A stretch of DNA of 64,000 bases from Euglena gracilis (GCA_039621445.1 CP154955.1:5570785-5634784); one strand, 5' to 3'; counted from the first letter of the stretch, positions 22,701 through 34,903 are shown. Notes: generated from the letters alone by a model not told the origin. Translations and numbers: made by a program.

Positions 22701-24500
22701 ACAAGTTTGGCGGACATAGCGAAGTAGCAGACAGGTAAACGGTTCAGACAAAATCAGGTGGGTATGGGATTTCGGGTAAACGGTGTGGGGGCACAACATA
22801 TTTCCCCCCTTTTTTTCAGCCTTGTGTGAGATGTGTCCCATGCTTCCAAGATTTACTTCTATTTACCTATTTAATGGGGACAAAACCCAAAAAAATTTGT
22901 TGGGTGTGGGGATGAGAGGAAGAAATTGTATTCTTTTTTCTTGCGTGGGGGGTCCTGGGGTGGCGCTGGGGGGTCTTGGGTGGGGCAGTTGGGTGAGGGA
23001 ACATATTATGTAATATTTGCTTACCAAAATGAGGGGTGTGGGGGTGTGGGGGGTGGTATTGGGGGGGGGTGGGAGAGTGCGGGGGCGATTTTGCGAATCT
23101 TTGCAACCTCGCGGTGAAACTGGTTGCAAAACGGTAAAAACCCCAAACTGTGGTAGATGAGATGATGGAAATGATGGACATTCACAACGAATCCAGGTGA
23201 ATCAAACTGAAGATTGAAACTGAAACTCTCAAAACAGACGAGCCATGCGAACTGCAAAGCCAAAACTACATGTGAACAATGCACAATGTACATGGCCTGT
23301 GTGCGAAAGTGGTTGCCTCCGCGGAGCCTCCCAGGTAATCAGCCTCCGTGGGTTGAGTGGGTTGAGGTTGGAGGCTTGGGTAACCAAAAATCAGGCTTCC
23401 ACATTTTCTGGGCCCCATTTTTTACCCAAGACTTTGGCCCCACATGAAGAAAAATATCCTTCTCACAATCCTCATTTCCTCTTGAGGCGGCTTGTTTTTG
23501 CCAACCCCATAGCACAAGGGAGTGCCTTGTGCTATGGGCATATCGGGTTTGGACCCGGTGCCTGCCGACCCAGGCAAATTTCCTTTGAAAATGGCCATTT
23601 TCGGCCGGTCCACCCTCCCCTCCCTGGGGTCTTAAAGGACACCTGGGGGGTATTTCCAATTTGGGGGGAATTGAGGGGGAGGTAGGCCAACCATAACCAT
23701 GGTGGAAAATATTGGTTGCGATTTTTCAAATTTGCCAAACGTGTCAAAAATGCCCGTTTTTCGGCCATCCATTGTCCAAGTTTTTTCAACCGTTCAACCG
23801 CTGCCGGCTGTTCTCAATCGGCAGGTCCAATTTTTCCTCCTGGGCATTTTCTCAATCAGGAGCTTTCAATTGAGGGGGGATATTGCCCCCTCAAATTTTA
23901 TTGACTGTGCCGCCCGGGGGGGGGGGATTGGTTGCTGTTTTGTTTGCAATCAAGCACGTGCAAATCTGTTGCTTGTTTTTGTCAGTTTACAGGTAAATGT
24001 GCCGCTTGAGATGCTTTCATGCTGGGCAGCATTAAATGACCGTCCAATAGAGGAAAAGACTTCTTTTAAGCAAGTGCGAACCCCGGGGGGGGGTGCTCAG
24101 TCAGAAGACCGTCTGGGGGGGTGGGTCCAGGGCTGGACCCCCGAGGGGGGGGTCCCAGGCGGGAGGTCCAGGTATGGGTTTCAACACAAATTCTTCGGGA
24201 AATGCCCTCAGACGGCCCTGGGGGGGGGGAGGGCTCCGTGCTGGAAAATTGCTGCTTCTAGTGGTCGGTCTGACCATTGGCCATGGCTTATTGACCTCTA
24301 GTGGTCAGCCCCATCACCGCCACTGAACCAGAAAATACCCCCCTTTTTTGAAATTTAAGCCCTCCTCAAAATTTGATTCTGTTTAGGTCAAAATGATTCT
24401 TTTTATTTTGTTTCTGTTTATTATTGGACATCGGCCCATCTCCAGTTTACTGAAAAACCTTGAATTTATCGGGTACCAAATATATCGTGAAATATCGGCT
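19720..24500. other. Repeat mosaic with no recognised gene
   Basis: Holds CCTCCGCGGAGGCT-type repeats (20235-20270, 23320-23380) and CCAGTCAGTCACTC-type repeats (20930-21000, 21590-21640). Diverged tandem units of about 60 bp lie at 22620-22770 (GGCGGACATGGCG/GGCGGACATAGCG), related to 15215-15290. One protein-like open patch at 23985-24085 (VNVPLEMLSCWAALNDRPIE) follows an AG-ended T-rich tract and could be an exon or element fragment. Nothing else is supported. Confidence 0.4.
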
Positions 24501-24510
24501 TAATTGGGGG

Positions 24511-25362
24511 CAAGCACCTATGACAGATTCCAAATTTTAGCCCGCGGTCAGCTGCGGTCGGCCGCGGTCGGCTGCGGTCGGCTGCGGTCGGCTGCGGTTG
24601 GCAGTGGTCGGAGGCAGTCAGCAAAATATTTGGCCGTGGGTGGGGGGCAGGCCAACAAAAAATGAGCATATATCACAACTGCACAATTCACTGTTGCCGA
24701 CTTTTGGCCACTTTTCGCTGCTTTTGACAAAATTTATAAAATGCTTTTGGACTGCTTTTGGCCACTGTTGCCGACTTTTGGTCACTTTTTGCTTTCTTTT
24801 GGTCACTTTTGTTGCTTTTGCCCACTATTTTGCTGTGTTTGCTTTTGGCCAGCTTTTGCTTTTCTTTGACCTCTTTTCACCACTTTTGGCCTCTTTAGCC
24901 CACTTTTGACCACTTTTCTCTGCTTTTGGCCAACTTTAACTTTAGCCACTTCTGGCCACTTTCAGGCCACTTTAAACGTCTTTTTGTTGCTTTTGACATC
25001 AAGAGCAGCCAAACGTGACCTAAAAAAAATGGCCAAAAAGTGGCCAAAAATGGTTAAAATGGCCAAAAGTGGGCAAAAGAGGCCAAAGAAAAGCTGGTTT
25101 GGCCACTGTTTTTGCGACTCCAGAAGCTGCACCTGGCGCAAAATGGTCAAAAATGATCAAAATGGACCAAAAAGTTACCAAAAGCAGGCAAAAATAACAA
25201 AAAAAATGCCCAAAGTGGTCCAAAAAAACCCTGAAAAATCTCACTGAAAAATTGACATCAATTAGAAAAAAGTTGCACGGTCGGCTACGGTCGGCAACCC
25301 ACCTATGACAGTCCTGAAACCCGCGGTCGGCCGCAGTCGGCTGCGGTCGGCATAGGTGCTTG
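24511..25362. mobile_element. 852 bp inverted-repeat element with 8 bp target duplication
   Basis: Ends are CAAGCACCTATG and CATAGGTGCTTG. The flanks are an exact 8 bp direct repeat, ATTGGGGG (24503-24510 and 25363-25370), as produced by hAT-type insertion. Just inside each end are arrays of GGTCGGCTGC/GGTCGGCCGC decamers (24545-24610; 25270-25350). The interior consists of TTTTGGCCACTTTTG words on the left half and their complement on the right half, making the whole element loosely palindromic. No transposase, so non-autonomous. A longer relative lies at 42088-43351. Confidence 0.85.
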
Positions 25363-25370
25363 ATTGGGGG

Positions 25371-27930
25371 GGAGGGTAAGGTTATTTTCTGTTGTTTTTT
25401 TTGGCCGACACTGGGATTCTCCAACTGACAAAAATGAGGGTATTGGGGCACAAAATGATCATATCAGTTTTATCGATTGTTATTGAGGATATCGGGGGGT
25501 CAATCTGTCCAATTTTTTCAGGACCCCCCCAAACCCAATATCAATATCCATCCTTGATGGAAACACATTGGAATGTCCCCGAAACTGTCAAAAAACGTCC
25601 CGTATTCAAAAAAAATTGAAAACCGGCCAAATCAGATGATCAGTTTTGAAACGGTGTGCAAACCAAGGCCTCAACGGGTATGTGGCATCAGCAGAGTTTT
25701 TTGGATGGCTCCAGATTGTCTGGCGGGGGCTCCCGCCCATACAATTTTTTACCGACCCCGGGGGGGGGGTCACTCCACTTTTTTGAAAACCAGTCAGTCA
25801 CTCATTTTCGGAAAACCAGCCAGTCACTACCCCCCCGGGGGGGGGAGGTCGGCCACTCAGAAAAACGGCCGCTTTCCAGTCACTTTAGGGCATTCTAGGC
25901 CCAAATTTTTTTCCACCGTCTTTGGCGCCGAGGTCACTCAAGCCACTTTTGCCCACTCCTTGCCGACCCCCCCCGGGGGGGGGAGGGGGTCCGGGCCAAA
26001 AACCAGTCAGTCACTCTGAAGTCCAGTGCTTACCCCCCCCCAATGACCGGTAACCTCTGTCCTCTGACCGGGGGGGGGGGGGTCGTTGGCATAGGGTAGT
26101 GACCAAAAAGGTGTCCTCTGACCGGGGGGTGGTCGTTAAACACGAGGTCGGGAAAAAAAAGTATGCCGAAACCCCCCCAAAAGGTCAAAATTTTCTTTCC
26201 GGTGCTTCGCGCCCTCATTTCCAGCCCTGTCAACAAATATTTACTCAAATAGCACCCAAAACTGGCATTCTTGGACGATTTTGTTGCGGAGATCACGTCA
26301 AGAGAACATGCAAAGAAAGTGCAAACTATCTTCACTCCATCATACAGCATATCAAACACCCGAAAATGTCACAGTGGAATGTTGGGAGTGTGGTGAAGCT
26401 CCTTCAACAACCGCAGGCACTATCTCCCCGGTGGAGCTCGTAGTGCACAAAACTCCCCGGAGGGAACATTTTAATGAACGATGGGCTGCAGGGTAGAGGA
26501 CAAGGGGAAGAAAAGCTTTTCAGGGCTGGCAAACCTCCGGTTTTCGCACACCTGCAAAAAAAACATCAAACCTCCGAAAAGGTGTCCTCTGACCGGGGGG
26601 GGGTCGTTGGACATAGGGGGGGGTAAAAAATTGACTGCTCCTTCCCCCTCCTCCGCCCCCTGCCAATAACAAAATCCTTTTCTGTGTGCAAAGAAAGGCC
26701 TGCACACGCGAATAGCATCAGCAATTCTTTTGGGTGCGACTCCAGGGTGTGTCTTCCGAGTTATTGTTATTGTCCAAATGCCATTTACCTTGATTTTCTA
26801 TTACAGCGGCTCACTAATCAATCCCCCCAAATCCCCCCGTTTTCGGCCAATTTTCCCAATCCTGGCAATCCTCAAAAAAAAAAACACCTGATAAAGCCCC
26901 CTTCCAAACAGGGTCCGAAACTCCGACAAGGCGTTAAGACCTGGGGGGAGGGGTCACAGGGGGGGGAATTGGAATCAAAAAAAATGGCGGCGAGAAAATT
27001 AGCGACGGAAAAAATTGGGGTCATGGCCAAACGGTCCGGAAATGTTTGGCAGGATTTTTTTGGAAGAACGCTTGGAAAAATTTGGCAGACTGCGAAAAAG
27101 GAATTTGAATATCATGCGGCACAAAATGCGGCACATATGCACATTTTTTTTTGAAGAAATGCTCAAGCACATGCATGTGCATTTTTTTTGGAAAAATGCA
27201 CAAACATGCATTTTTTCAAAAACGACATGAAAAAATTTGGCGGTCTCTGCCACAAAGGTCCGGAAATATTTGGCAGGATTTTGTTCTGCCAATTTTTTCC
27301 ATGCCACTGCTTTTTTTTGCTTCCAATCCCCCCCCCCCCCGGTGCGGACCCACCCACCCACCACCTGGGGGGAGCGGGGGTGGGGGTGCCCACTTTTGTG
27401 TTAATTTTCTGGGTTAAATTTTCCGGCACTTCGCTCCGAAAATAGAGGAAAACCCTGCCTCCTGCACCTGCCATTCGCCGTTTTGGCCACCGACACGTCT
27501 GGCCCTTGAACATCAAAATACCATGCCCCCCCCCGAGTTGCCCCCCCCCCCCGAGCTATTCCCATGGGGGGACGGGAATAGCTCACGGTCATAGCACTTT
27601 CATAAAGAACTCCCCCCCCCAAATGTGCTCAAAATCGACTTTTTGGGACGTTTTCAAAAAATTAATTTTTGGCAAATGTGCTTAAAATTGACCATTTATT
27701 TGCGAACATCCAAAAAAGTTGCCAAAATAACCCCTTCTGGGCTGCCCGAGGTTCGGGAATGGGGATAGCTCGTGGGGGGGACCCAGGTCCCACCCCCTGA
27801 GCTGTTCCCCCCGTACTGTTCCCATTGGGCCATAATGGGTCCCGGGGAAGGGAATAGCTCGGAGGGGGGGCTTGTAAACAACATTTCCAGGTTTATCCTG
27901 AAAAACTGAGTTTAAAAGGCAAAAATTCAA
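25371..27930. other. Repeat mosaic without recognised genes
   Basis: 25745-26030 is a copy of the CCAGTCAGTCACTC family (see 48491-48832). 26040-26135 and 26575-26625 are CCTCTGACCGGGGG-type units. 26200-26460 has open patches on the plus strand (including a Cys-rich FCCGDHVKRTCKES stretch) that I cannot assign. 27540-27880 carries short inverted words around GAATAGCTC. Confidence 0.4.
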
Positions 27931-28279
27931 ATTTTGAACACACGATCGCTGGAAATGAGACCTCTGTGCATTCTGGCTGAATTCTCTGGTCATCTATCGA
28001 AAGCCTTTGCAAAGAGCTTTCAATTGGGGCGACATGGAATCATGCTTGTGAAATCTGCCAACTTCGATTGGCAACCAGTTCAGATCAACGTTGCCAAAAA
28101 ATGTCCAAAATATGGGTGTTTTGCGGTGTATTGGCTGTGATTCCTCAGACGCCAGTTTGGCGTGAAGCGCCAGAGCGCCCTAGAAAAGGCTTCAAAAATT
28201 GTGTCCCAGATGCCGGTTCGGGCATGAAGCCAGTGCCTGGGACACAGTGCTCGATATAGCAGCGAACTGCCCTTAAAGT

Positions 28280-28967
28280 GGCCATAACAGGGGCTGAGTT
28301 GCGGCCATTCCTTCAATGTTTGTTTTCCAGGGGCCACTTTGGGGCTGTTTCGCTGTCTAAAAATAGGTGTTTCCAAAATATCTCAATAATGAACCAAAAT
28401 CAAAACAATGTCTGTTGACCTAAATGAAACGTTTTAACTAATGGCATTTTGATTTTTTTGTAACTCTTTCTGAAGAGTTGGGGGAAAAAACCATGGTGGG
28501 ATGGGAAATTCAAAGGGATTTTTACTTTGGTCTCCAGGCATTTCTTTTGATTTTGCTTCGAGATATTTTGGGGAAAAAATTGACTAAAAAATGGTCTAAA
28601 CACACCAAAATGACCGTTTTGGGCAACAAGCGCACCAGAACATGAGTCAAGAAATGGTTTTTACAGCTTCAATTGCCGATGCCCAAATTTGGGCCCGCAG
28701 GCTGGTCCTTCAGCAGCACTTAAATTCTGCAAAGTATCTCGCACTTGAGCATTTCCCAAACTACAGTGGTGCTACACCCTCTACCACGCCCGCCATTTAA
28801 GACCCCCTGGGGAGCCAAAATCCAGGGGGGGGGGGGCGTTATGTCGGGGGGGTGTCATATGCGGGGGTTCACTCAGCTCTTATCCCTTTATAGGTAAGAG
28901 CGAAGCTTACCACCGGGAAAAGGGGGGTCGAACTCCACCCTCCCCCCCCCTTTGGGTAGACCGTGAA
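28280..28967 (+). repeat. Satellite-like and dispersed module, left part, interrupted by an insertion
   Basis: Satellite unit words (TATCTCAATAATGAACCAAA) are followed by the CTCAGCTCTTATC...GGTAAGAGCGAAGCTTACC module (28868-28912) and GGGTAGACCGTGAA. The module continues after the inserted element at 30112. An open patch at 28651-28800 (TASIADAQIWARRLVLQQHL, ending in TAA) is protein-like but unrecognised. Confidence 0.6.
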
Positions 28968-30111
28968 CAGGCAAGGAGAGTCATCCCCGGTTTTTGGTCT
29001 CCGGTGGGACCCGGTGGGATCCGGTGGGATCCGGTGGGATTCCGGTGGGTTGCCTTAGGGGGGGGGACCGGGGAAAAAAACACATGCAACAAGGTCAGGC
29101 CTCTTTTTTGTGTCCCATATGAGTCACCTTTTGGCTCTGTTTATTGGGCCCAGCCAGGTGCTCAGGATCATTTGCCTCGTTGCCACATGGGATCACCACA
29201 TGATGTGATGATGGGGTCGTCGGTCCTCACCCTGGGGTCGTCGGTTTCATCCACCCCAATGGCTACCAAATATTTGTCATCGCGAATCATGTCCTGCAAC
29301 TTTTTTTGACCAAAAAGAAAAGGTTGTAAAAAAAAGGCAACTCTTGCATTCTTGTGCATCCCTCTTTGGGGATGCTGCCGCACCGCGCACACCACGTGGC
29401 ACCGCATGACAAGAAGCAGGTACAACCTAAAATGACTGAATGAAAGAAAAACGCCCGCAAAAGAGCCCATCGATTATGAAATTGCAATAAAAAGGCATTT
29501 TGAGTGAATTTCGTCAATTTTGGGTGTTTTTGGCCCAAATCACCTGGTTTAGCCACCAGATCATACCCAAACTGCCCCAATGGTCACCGAATCTGTGCAA
29601 GTGGCCACAAAATGGCCAAAAGTGGCCAAAAAGGGGCAAAAAGTGGATAAAAGCAGTCAGAAGTGGCCTAAAATGGACACAAATGTGCAAAAATAGCCAT
29701 AAGCAGCCAAAAGTTGGTGTAAATAAAGCAAAAATGCAAACAGCCAAAAATGGTCTAAATTGCCAAATGCACCATAAAATGGCCAAAAGTGGACAAAAAG
29801 TGGTCCAGAATGGCAAAAAAAAGGCCAAAAGGCCCAAAAGCTGCTGATTTGCAGGAAACCAGACAAAAAAAGAATGTAAGTCAATTACAGATGGGGTACT
29901 GGTGGAAATTTGTGAAAATTGCATATTCGGAAATGATTCTCCTCATGCGGGCCATGAATCCAAGAAGAAAAATCTGTGCATGGAAAAAAAATCTCCGGTG
30001 GGATCCGGTGGGATCCGGTGGGAACCCACTAGTCAAATGGTCAAAAAATCCCTGGTGGGATCCGGTGGGATCCGGCGGGATCCGGTGGGATCCGGTGGCT
30101 GTCCTTGCCTG
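28968..30111. mobile_element. 1144 bp hAT-like element with 8 bp target duplication
   Basis: Ends are CAGGCAAGGAGAG and CTGTCCTTGCCTG (inverted, at least 10 bp exact). The flanks are an exact 8 bp direct repeat, ACCGTGAA (28960-28967 and 30112-30119). Decamer arrays GGTGGGATCC lie just inside each end (28998-29048 and 29996-30098). The interior includes AAAGTGGCCAAAA words like the element at 24511. The uninterrupted site (GTAGACCGTGAAAACC) exists, inverted, at 54518-54533. TIR and duplication length fit the hAT superfamily. Confidence 0.9.
29168..29470 (-). pseudogene. Possible transposase fragment inside the 28968-30111 element
   Basis: A 100-codon minus-strand frame contains KKLQDMIRDDKYLVAIGVDE followed by TDDPRVRTDDP. 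The D-E-T/D run after a hydrophobic strand recalls the catalytic-Asp region of hAT transposases. It is short and has no other domain. Position inside a hAT-like element is the second argument. Chance is possible. Confidence 0.3.
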
Positions 30112-31110
30112 ACCGTGAACCACGGATTATCACCATGACCCCGGCCCAGTTCACAGAATTCTTTTTTCAGTCGCGAGCGAATGGAGTTTCTGAATCACCT
30201 CCGTTTGACCCCCAACTTCCCACCAGGCCCAAGTTATTCAGCCGCGAAGGGGTTGCCAACACCCCCAGTTTCGATTCTGCCATTTTGCTGGGGTCCAAAA
30301 ATCGGTCAGAAAATAGATTTTTTGAAAATATCTCGAGAAACCGTACATTATCTCCGAGAGTGTCTCACTGATGAAACGTACCCCCGGAGGCCTTCTATCG
30401 CCCCCCATTCGCCGCTTTGTCTGCCGACACGCCCGGCCCATGCTCCGGTGCGCTTTTGCACCCCAAAATGGCCATTTTGGGGTGTTTTTTTGGGGGGCCG
30501 TTTTTTGGGGGGGGTCGAAAAATCGATTTTTTCCCAAATATCTCGACAATAAAGCAATAATCAAAAGAAAGGTCTGCAGAACAAAAATGATGCCCATGGA
30601 ATTCCCTATCCAACCATGCTTTACTTTTCCCCCAACTCTTCTTTTAGCCCGAGTTGCGGCTATTTTTGGCCTATTTTTGCCCATTTCTGGGGCCTCTTTG
30701 GGCTGTTTTCAGGGTCAAAAGTCGATGTTTACAAAAATATCTAGAAAATGAAGCAAAATCAAAGGAAATGTCCTGGGACCTAATTTGAAGCTTTTAAAAT
30801 GCCCCACCTAACAGTATTTTGGTTTCCCTGCAACTCCCCGTAGCCCGAAATTTCGTCGATTTATGGTCCAAAATAGCGCGGCAGGCTTCTGACTTGGCCG
30901 TTTTCGGCCGTTTTTTTTGGGGGGCCAAAAATAAATTTTCTTAAAAAAAATTTCTGAAGAAGGGTGGGGAGTCAAAGGAAATGCTCGGACACCTTGAATT
31001 GAAGCCCTTGCACCGTCCTATCTAACAGTATTTTGATTTCCCTGCAACTCCCCGCCTTGCCTGAGTTACAGCCATTTTTCGGCCAATTTTTGGTCATTTT
31101 GCCAAAATTT
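30112..31110 (+). repeat. Satellite-like and dispersed module, right part
   Basis: Continues the module cut at 28967: GGATTATCACCATGACCCCG, CAGTCGCGAGCGAATGGAG, then four diverged satellite units (starts near 30325, 30535, 30735 and 30945) with the ATCAAAGGAAATGTCC-type word. No coding capacity. Confidence 0.75.
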
Positions 31111-31311
31111 CATGTTGAGCCTCAAGAGGGTCATAAAAATACACATCCTCCAGATTTTTTTCCCTCCCACAGAGGAGGAGGGGGTGGGTGACCTCCCTTC
31201 CAAAAGAAGAAGGGGGTGGGAGGACCCCCCTACCACCTCACCCCCTGGGGTGATGTGGTAGGGGTCATCATCACATGATGACCCCTATTAGAAGCGCCCC
31301 ACATTCCTGCA

Positions 31312-31416
31312 ATGCCCAAGGTCAACAGGGCCGCTATGGCCCTGCTTCCAAGGGGCCTACCCGGGTACCTGGACGACAGCGTGGTACAGGACGGTGGCCC
31401 GTGCTGGACCCTGGAG
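31312..31416 (+). CDS. Exon-like patch, unknown protein
   Basis: A GC-rich high-complexity patch stands out from the surrounding repeats and reads NRAAMALLPRGLPGYLDDSV in one frame. Just before it, CCTG then CAATG resembles a nonconventional intron end (CTG plus five bases). No family recognised and no partner stem found, so this is tentative. The antisense strand is also open. Confidence 0.25.
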
Positions 31417-31595
31417 GGGTGGGTGGGTGGGTGGGTCGGACCCCCAGAGGGGGTGGGTCGGTGGGACCCACCCCCGGAGGGGGGGGGGGTAGGTGGGCTG
31501 CCGGCTGGGCTGGGCAGTGGGTGGGTGGGTGGGTGGCTGGGACAGAGAACATCGGGAGGACGACGGCTGCAGCGGACCAAGGGAGCGGACCTGCA

Positions 31596-31760
31596 GAGGG
31601 CTGGGGCTGGAATGGGGTGTCCGGAGTGGCAGGTGGAAAGTGTCCACCTCATCCCAGGAGGCACCCAGTTAGCCGTACCCCTGGGGCAGAGTGGGGGGCC
31701 GTTTCTCCCCTGCGCCACGGAGAGGCTGGGTTCTGCTGGGGTCCCAGACGCAGGGGCACC
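31596..31760 (+). CDS. Exon-like patch, unknown protein
   Basis: A second high-complexity patch on the plus strand reads EWQVESVHLIPGGTQLAVPL with near-normal codon composition between G-runs. More than one frame is open. Its relation to the patch at 31312 and to 32515 is inferred only from shared strand and closeness. Confidence 0.25.
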
Positions 31761-32514
31761 CCCCCCCCAGTGGGTTGGGAGACCCCCCCCACCTACCCCA
31801 TGTCTGCGAGCTTCCCATACAACCCTGGCCCAGCCGTTCAGGTGCCGTGGCATGGAATGTGGGACACTGCCGGGGGGGGGGGGGGCCAAAAATGGATGTG
31901 ATGACTAACCTGGGGGGGGGGGGGCATGATATTCATGGGGTGGGTTTAACCCAGTTTTGGGTTGATTTGCATTGGGCGAACATGCATGCAAAAAAAAAAA
32001 CTGCATTCTGTTGGGCAGTCAAAGCACACCTGCTTCAAGGAAAAAGACGTCCAAGTTTTCCGCTGGGCTTGGTCTGCCTTAATGACGCTTGGATTTGAGG
32101 CAGCCATCGGCATACAATTTTTTTTGCAGTGCTGACCCCACCGGGGGGGGGGGGGTGCCTGCTTGGACAGGCACTCCAGTCCTGGGCGCCCTGGGGGCGT
32201 GGATCTGGGGGGCGCCCAGATCCGACAACCCCCCCCCCGGGTGGGGGCAGGGCAAATGGCCAAAATTGCCTGGCACTTGGCCAAGGCACTTCCAGCACCA
32301 AAGGCGCCGGAAGCCCAGAAAAGACGGGGACAATGTCCCTCGTCACCCCCCCCCCACAATCCCGAATCCCATTTGTGAGACGGCTGAATGCTCCGTGATA
32401 TCTTTTTATCGTAAAAAATGATGACACACAATGGCACACAGTGACACAATTTTGGCATTTTAGGGGTTGGAAGCTCCATCCCCCACCCCCCAATAGTGCC
32501 TTTGCGTCGCCTTG

Positions 32515-32610
32515 CACCTTGGCAGGAGGCAGAGCGCTACCGCTGCTTCGTGTCCAACCTGGACCGCATCGAGCAGCCAAGGCCTCGCCGGAACTCTCGA
32601 GAGACCCCCA
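32515..32610 (+). CDS. Exon-like patch, possible cathepsin-propeptide (I29) segment
   Basis: Following CTTGGCAG (AG acceptor-like), the frame reads EAERYRCFVSNLDRIEQ. The E-R-x3-F-x2-N-L-x2-I-E pattern is the ERFNIN-like signature of papain-family propeptides. No catalytic cysteine exon (CGSCW) is seen downstream, so either the gene is broken, continues in undetected exons, or the match is coincidental. Confidence 0.3.
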
Positions 32611-33757
32611 CCCTGAGAAGCATTTTTTTTTTGAGCCTGGGGATCTGGGGACAGGTGGTTTGGTGGATGAGGCCCAGACTTCTTTTTAAGGAAATTCACA
32701 TCCACCTCTGGGATCCCGCCAAATCGGAAAAAAAAATCCGAAATGGGCTGTTTTGGAGGTTTTGCGGCCCCATCAAAAGTTGGCTTTTTTTGGACCCTTG
32801 TTTGTTGGCCACATACAAAACGCAATTAGGGGGGTGGTCATTCGGGGGGGATGGTTCTAATTGGTATTCGGAAGAGTGGAATGACCCTCACAGGGGTTAA
32901 ACATGCATAAAATTCGACCTCGGAAATGGGGTACTAATTTGGGGGACTAATTGACCCCCAAATGGAACCCCCCCCCCCGGCGGGAGCCCGGAGGGGTGTC
33001 ATTTAGGGGGGAGATGTCACTGTGACTTGTGATTGATTATTCCCCATACAGCCAAAAACCAGGGGGAGGAATAATCCACTGGGTCCCCCGGTGAAGCCAA
33101 CTCTGGAGGTTGGAAGAACAAGTCGGGTCATTTATGCCAAAAATAAGCCCATTTCTTCCCAAAATGTGAGTGGGTGTATTCCTGTTTCCCCCCTCAAACC
33201 CCCCAAAACCTTCTATTAAAAGATGAATTGACCACACTTCGGAGGTGCGGTGAGCAGCGTCTTCCCCGCGGCGCAATGGTTTTGTGCACCATCATGACAC
33301 ATTCCCTTCGGAGAATCCAAAAAAAATCAGGGGAATAATCAAACAGGTCCCATTTTCCTGTTTTTTTGGGGGGGCCAAAAATGGGGGGGGGATAATCGAC
33401 TGGGGAAAATAATCGAAAAGTTAGAGAAAATCAGGGAAAAATAGCAAGTGTTTTCCGAAAAAGTCAGTCGCCCCGGATCCGCATCTGGGATTTGCTTGCA
33501 TTTGGATTTGCTTGCATCAACTTGCATTTGGGATCCAATGCAAGTTGACCAGAAAATGGCTTGAGAATATCTCCAATGCCTTTGCGGCAGGTCTCTTTGG
33601 TGCTTCCCTTTTTTTGCTCACCTCCCAGTGTGAGCGATGAAAATTTTTGTGTGGCCAAAGAACATTAAACCGGCGTTTGGGACACCGGGTTCATGACAGA
33701 ACTGGAGTCCCCCTCCACGGGTTTTGGGAACGCTGGTTCTGTCCGCAGTTAAAGGGG

Positions 33758-34774
33758 TTAAGAACGCCAATTCTGTGGTGAACCCGGCGTCCAATATAAA
33801 AATGGATTTTGACTGACTCGAAAATATGTCAATGGAACCCCAGAAAAGAAAATTGCCATGCCTTCTGAGGGATAAGGCGCACAATTGCTGACTGCGAGAA
33901 ATTCACGGATCAGTAGGTGGGGTTCGGTAGGGTAGGGTAGGTTTGGGTTCGGGAGGAGAAGTTGCTCATGCGGTGGCTTCCCCACATTGTCCTTCTTCGG
34001 CTGCAGATTTTTCATGCAGCCGAACTTGACCAAAAGTTCCAGGCCAGCGGGCGTCTGTGTGGGGTGAAATTTACCAACACAAAGTTGCATCGAACATTCT
34101 GGCCTGGAGCCCGAATGATAAGCCAGGATGAGATTTGTCCGCTGTGCTTCCAAAAACGACTGCCAATTTGTGCTGTCCACCAGTTTTTCCAGCTCGGCCT
34201 CAGAGAGCATGGGAACTTCTTCCCGCCGGGCAGCTTCTGCGTGTTCCCGACGGTTGGCATCACACCAAAATTCATTGTATCGGGGAAACAAAATTGGTTC
34301 CCCTGGAACAACGGTTCCGATGCCACCTGCTCTCTTGTAAAATGCTGCTGCACCATTCAAAGTGGTGCGGAGTGTGGTGGGTGGCCAACACCGCAAAGCC
34401 ACCCCCGCTTGGGCACAAAGTTCTTGCCGCTGGGACAAAGCGTCCGCTTTTTCCTGTGGAGTATCAAAAAGATACTCCACATCCACTGTGAGTTTTGCGA
34501 AGGCCGCAAACCACTCGTCCAAATTTTCGATGAAGCAATTTTTGGTGTCCAAATCTTTTTGAAAATCCCGCAAAGGGCCCAAACAACCCTGTGCTGTCCT
34601 TTCCTGACAACCCCTGGCCCTCGGATTTTTTGGTAAAAGTGTCCCCAAAAGGACGGTGTCGGGCGCTGGACCTTGAGGCTCCAAGGTGGCCCCCAACCCT
34701 GCTAAAAATTGGGCACTGGTTGGGACAGGGGGCAAAGCGTTGCGAACCACAACGGCCAGGGACCCGGGCATCAT
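33758..34774 (-). CDS. Tyrosine recombinase (Crypton-like), C-terminally truncated
   Basis: The 338-codon frame starts at ATG 34774. Residues about 60-180 form a helical core-binding-like region (LRTTLNGAAAFYKR). Residues 190-235 contain LSEAELEKLVD and NLILAYHSGSRPECSMQL, with the first catalytic Arg expected at residue 224 in the (T/S)G-x-R-x-(E/C) motif of tyrosine recombinases. The frame then drifts to PHLLIREFL and ends inside the terminal palindrome. The His-x-x-Arg, His/Trp and Tyr boxes are not visible, so this copy is probably inactive. Such enzymes excise and integrate DNA through a 3'-phosphotyrosine intermediate. Confidence 0.6.
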   Translation of the reverse strand: MMPGSLAVVVRNALPPVPTSAQFLAGLGATLEPQGPAPDTVLLGTLLPKNPRARGCQERTAQGCLGPLRDFQKDLDTKNCFIENLDEWFAAFAKLTVDVEYLFDTPQEKADALSQRQELCAQAGVALRCWPPTTLRTTLNGAAAFYKRAGGIGTVVPGEPILFPRYNEFWCDANRREHAEAARREEVPMLSEAELEKLVDSTNWQSFLEAQRTNLILAYHSGSRPECSMQLCVGKFHPTQTPAGLELLVKFGCMKNLQPKKDNVGKPPHEQLLLPNPNLPYPTEPHLLIREFLAVSNCAPYPSEGMAIFFSGVPLTYFRVSQNPFLYWTPGSPQNWRS

Positions 34775-34848
34775 TGTGCTAAAGAAAACCTAAAGGGGAA
34801 CGCAAATACATGTATTTCTGGGTGATCCTTTGCCCGAAGGGGAGATCG

Positions 34849-34903
34849 CCGGTTCTGTCGTGAACCCGGCGTCCGGGACGCCGGGTTCATGACAGAACCG
34901 GCG
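34849..34903. repeat. Terminal palindrome of the Crypton-like element
   Basis: GCCGGTTCTGTCGTGAACCC pairs with the downstream GGGTTCATGACAGAACCGGC, with an inner GGCGTCC/GGGACGCC continuing the stem. Arms are about 27 bp with one mismatch and almost no loop. Confidence 0.9.

Noticed and set aside
31230-31908. Overlapping frames of about 200 codons on both strands
   Set aside because: GGGTGGGT tracts produce open frames in both directions; only short high-complexity patches were kept, at low confidence.
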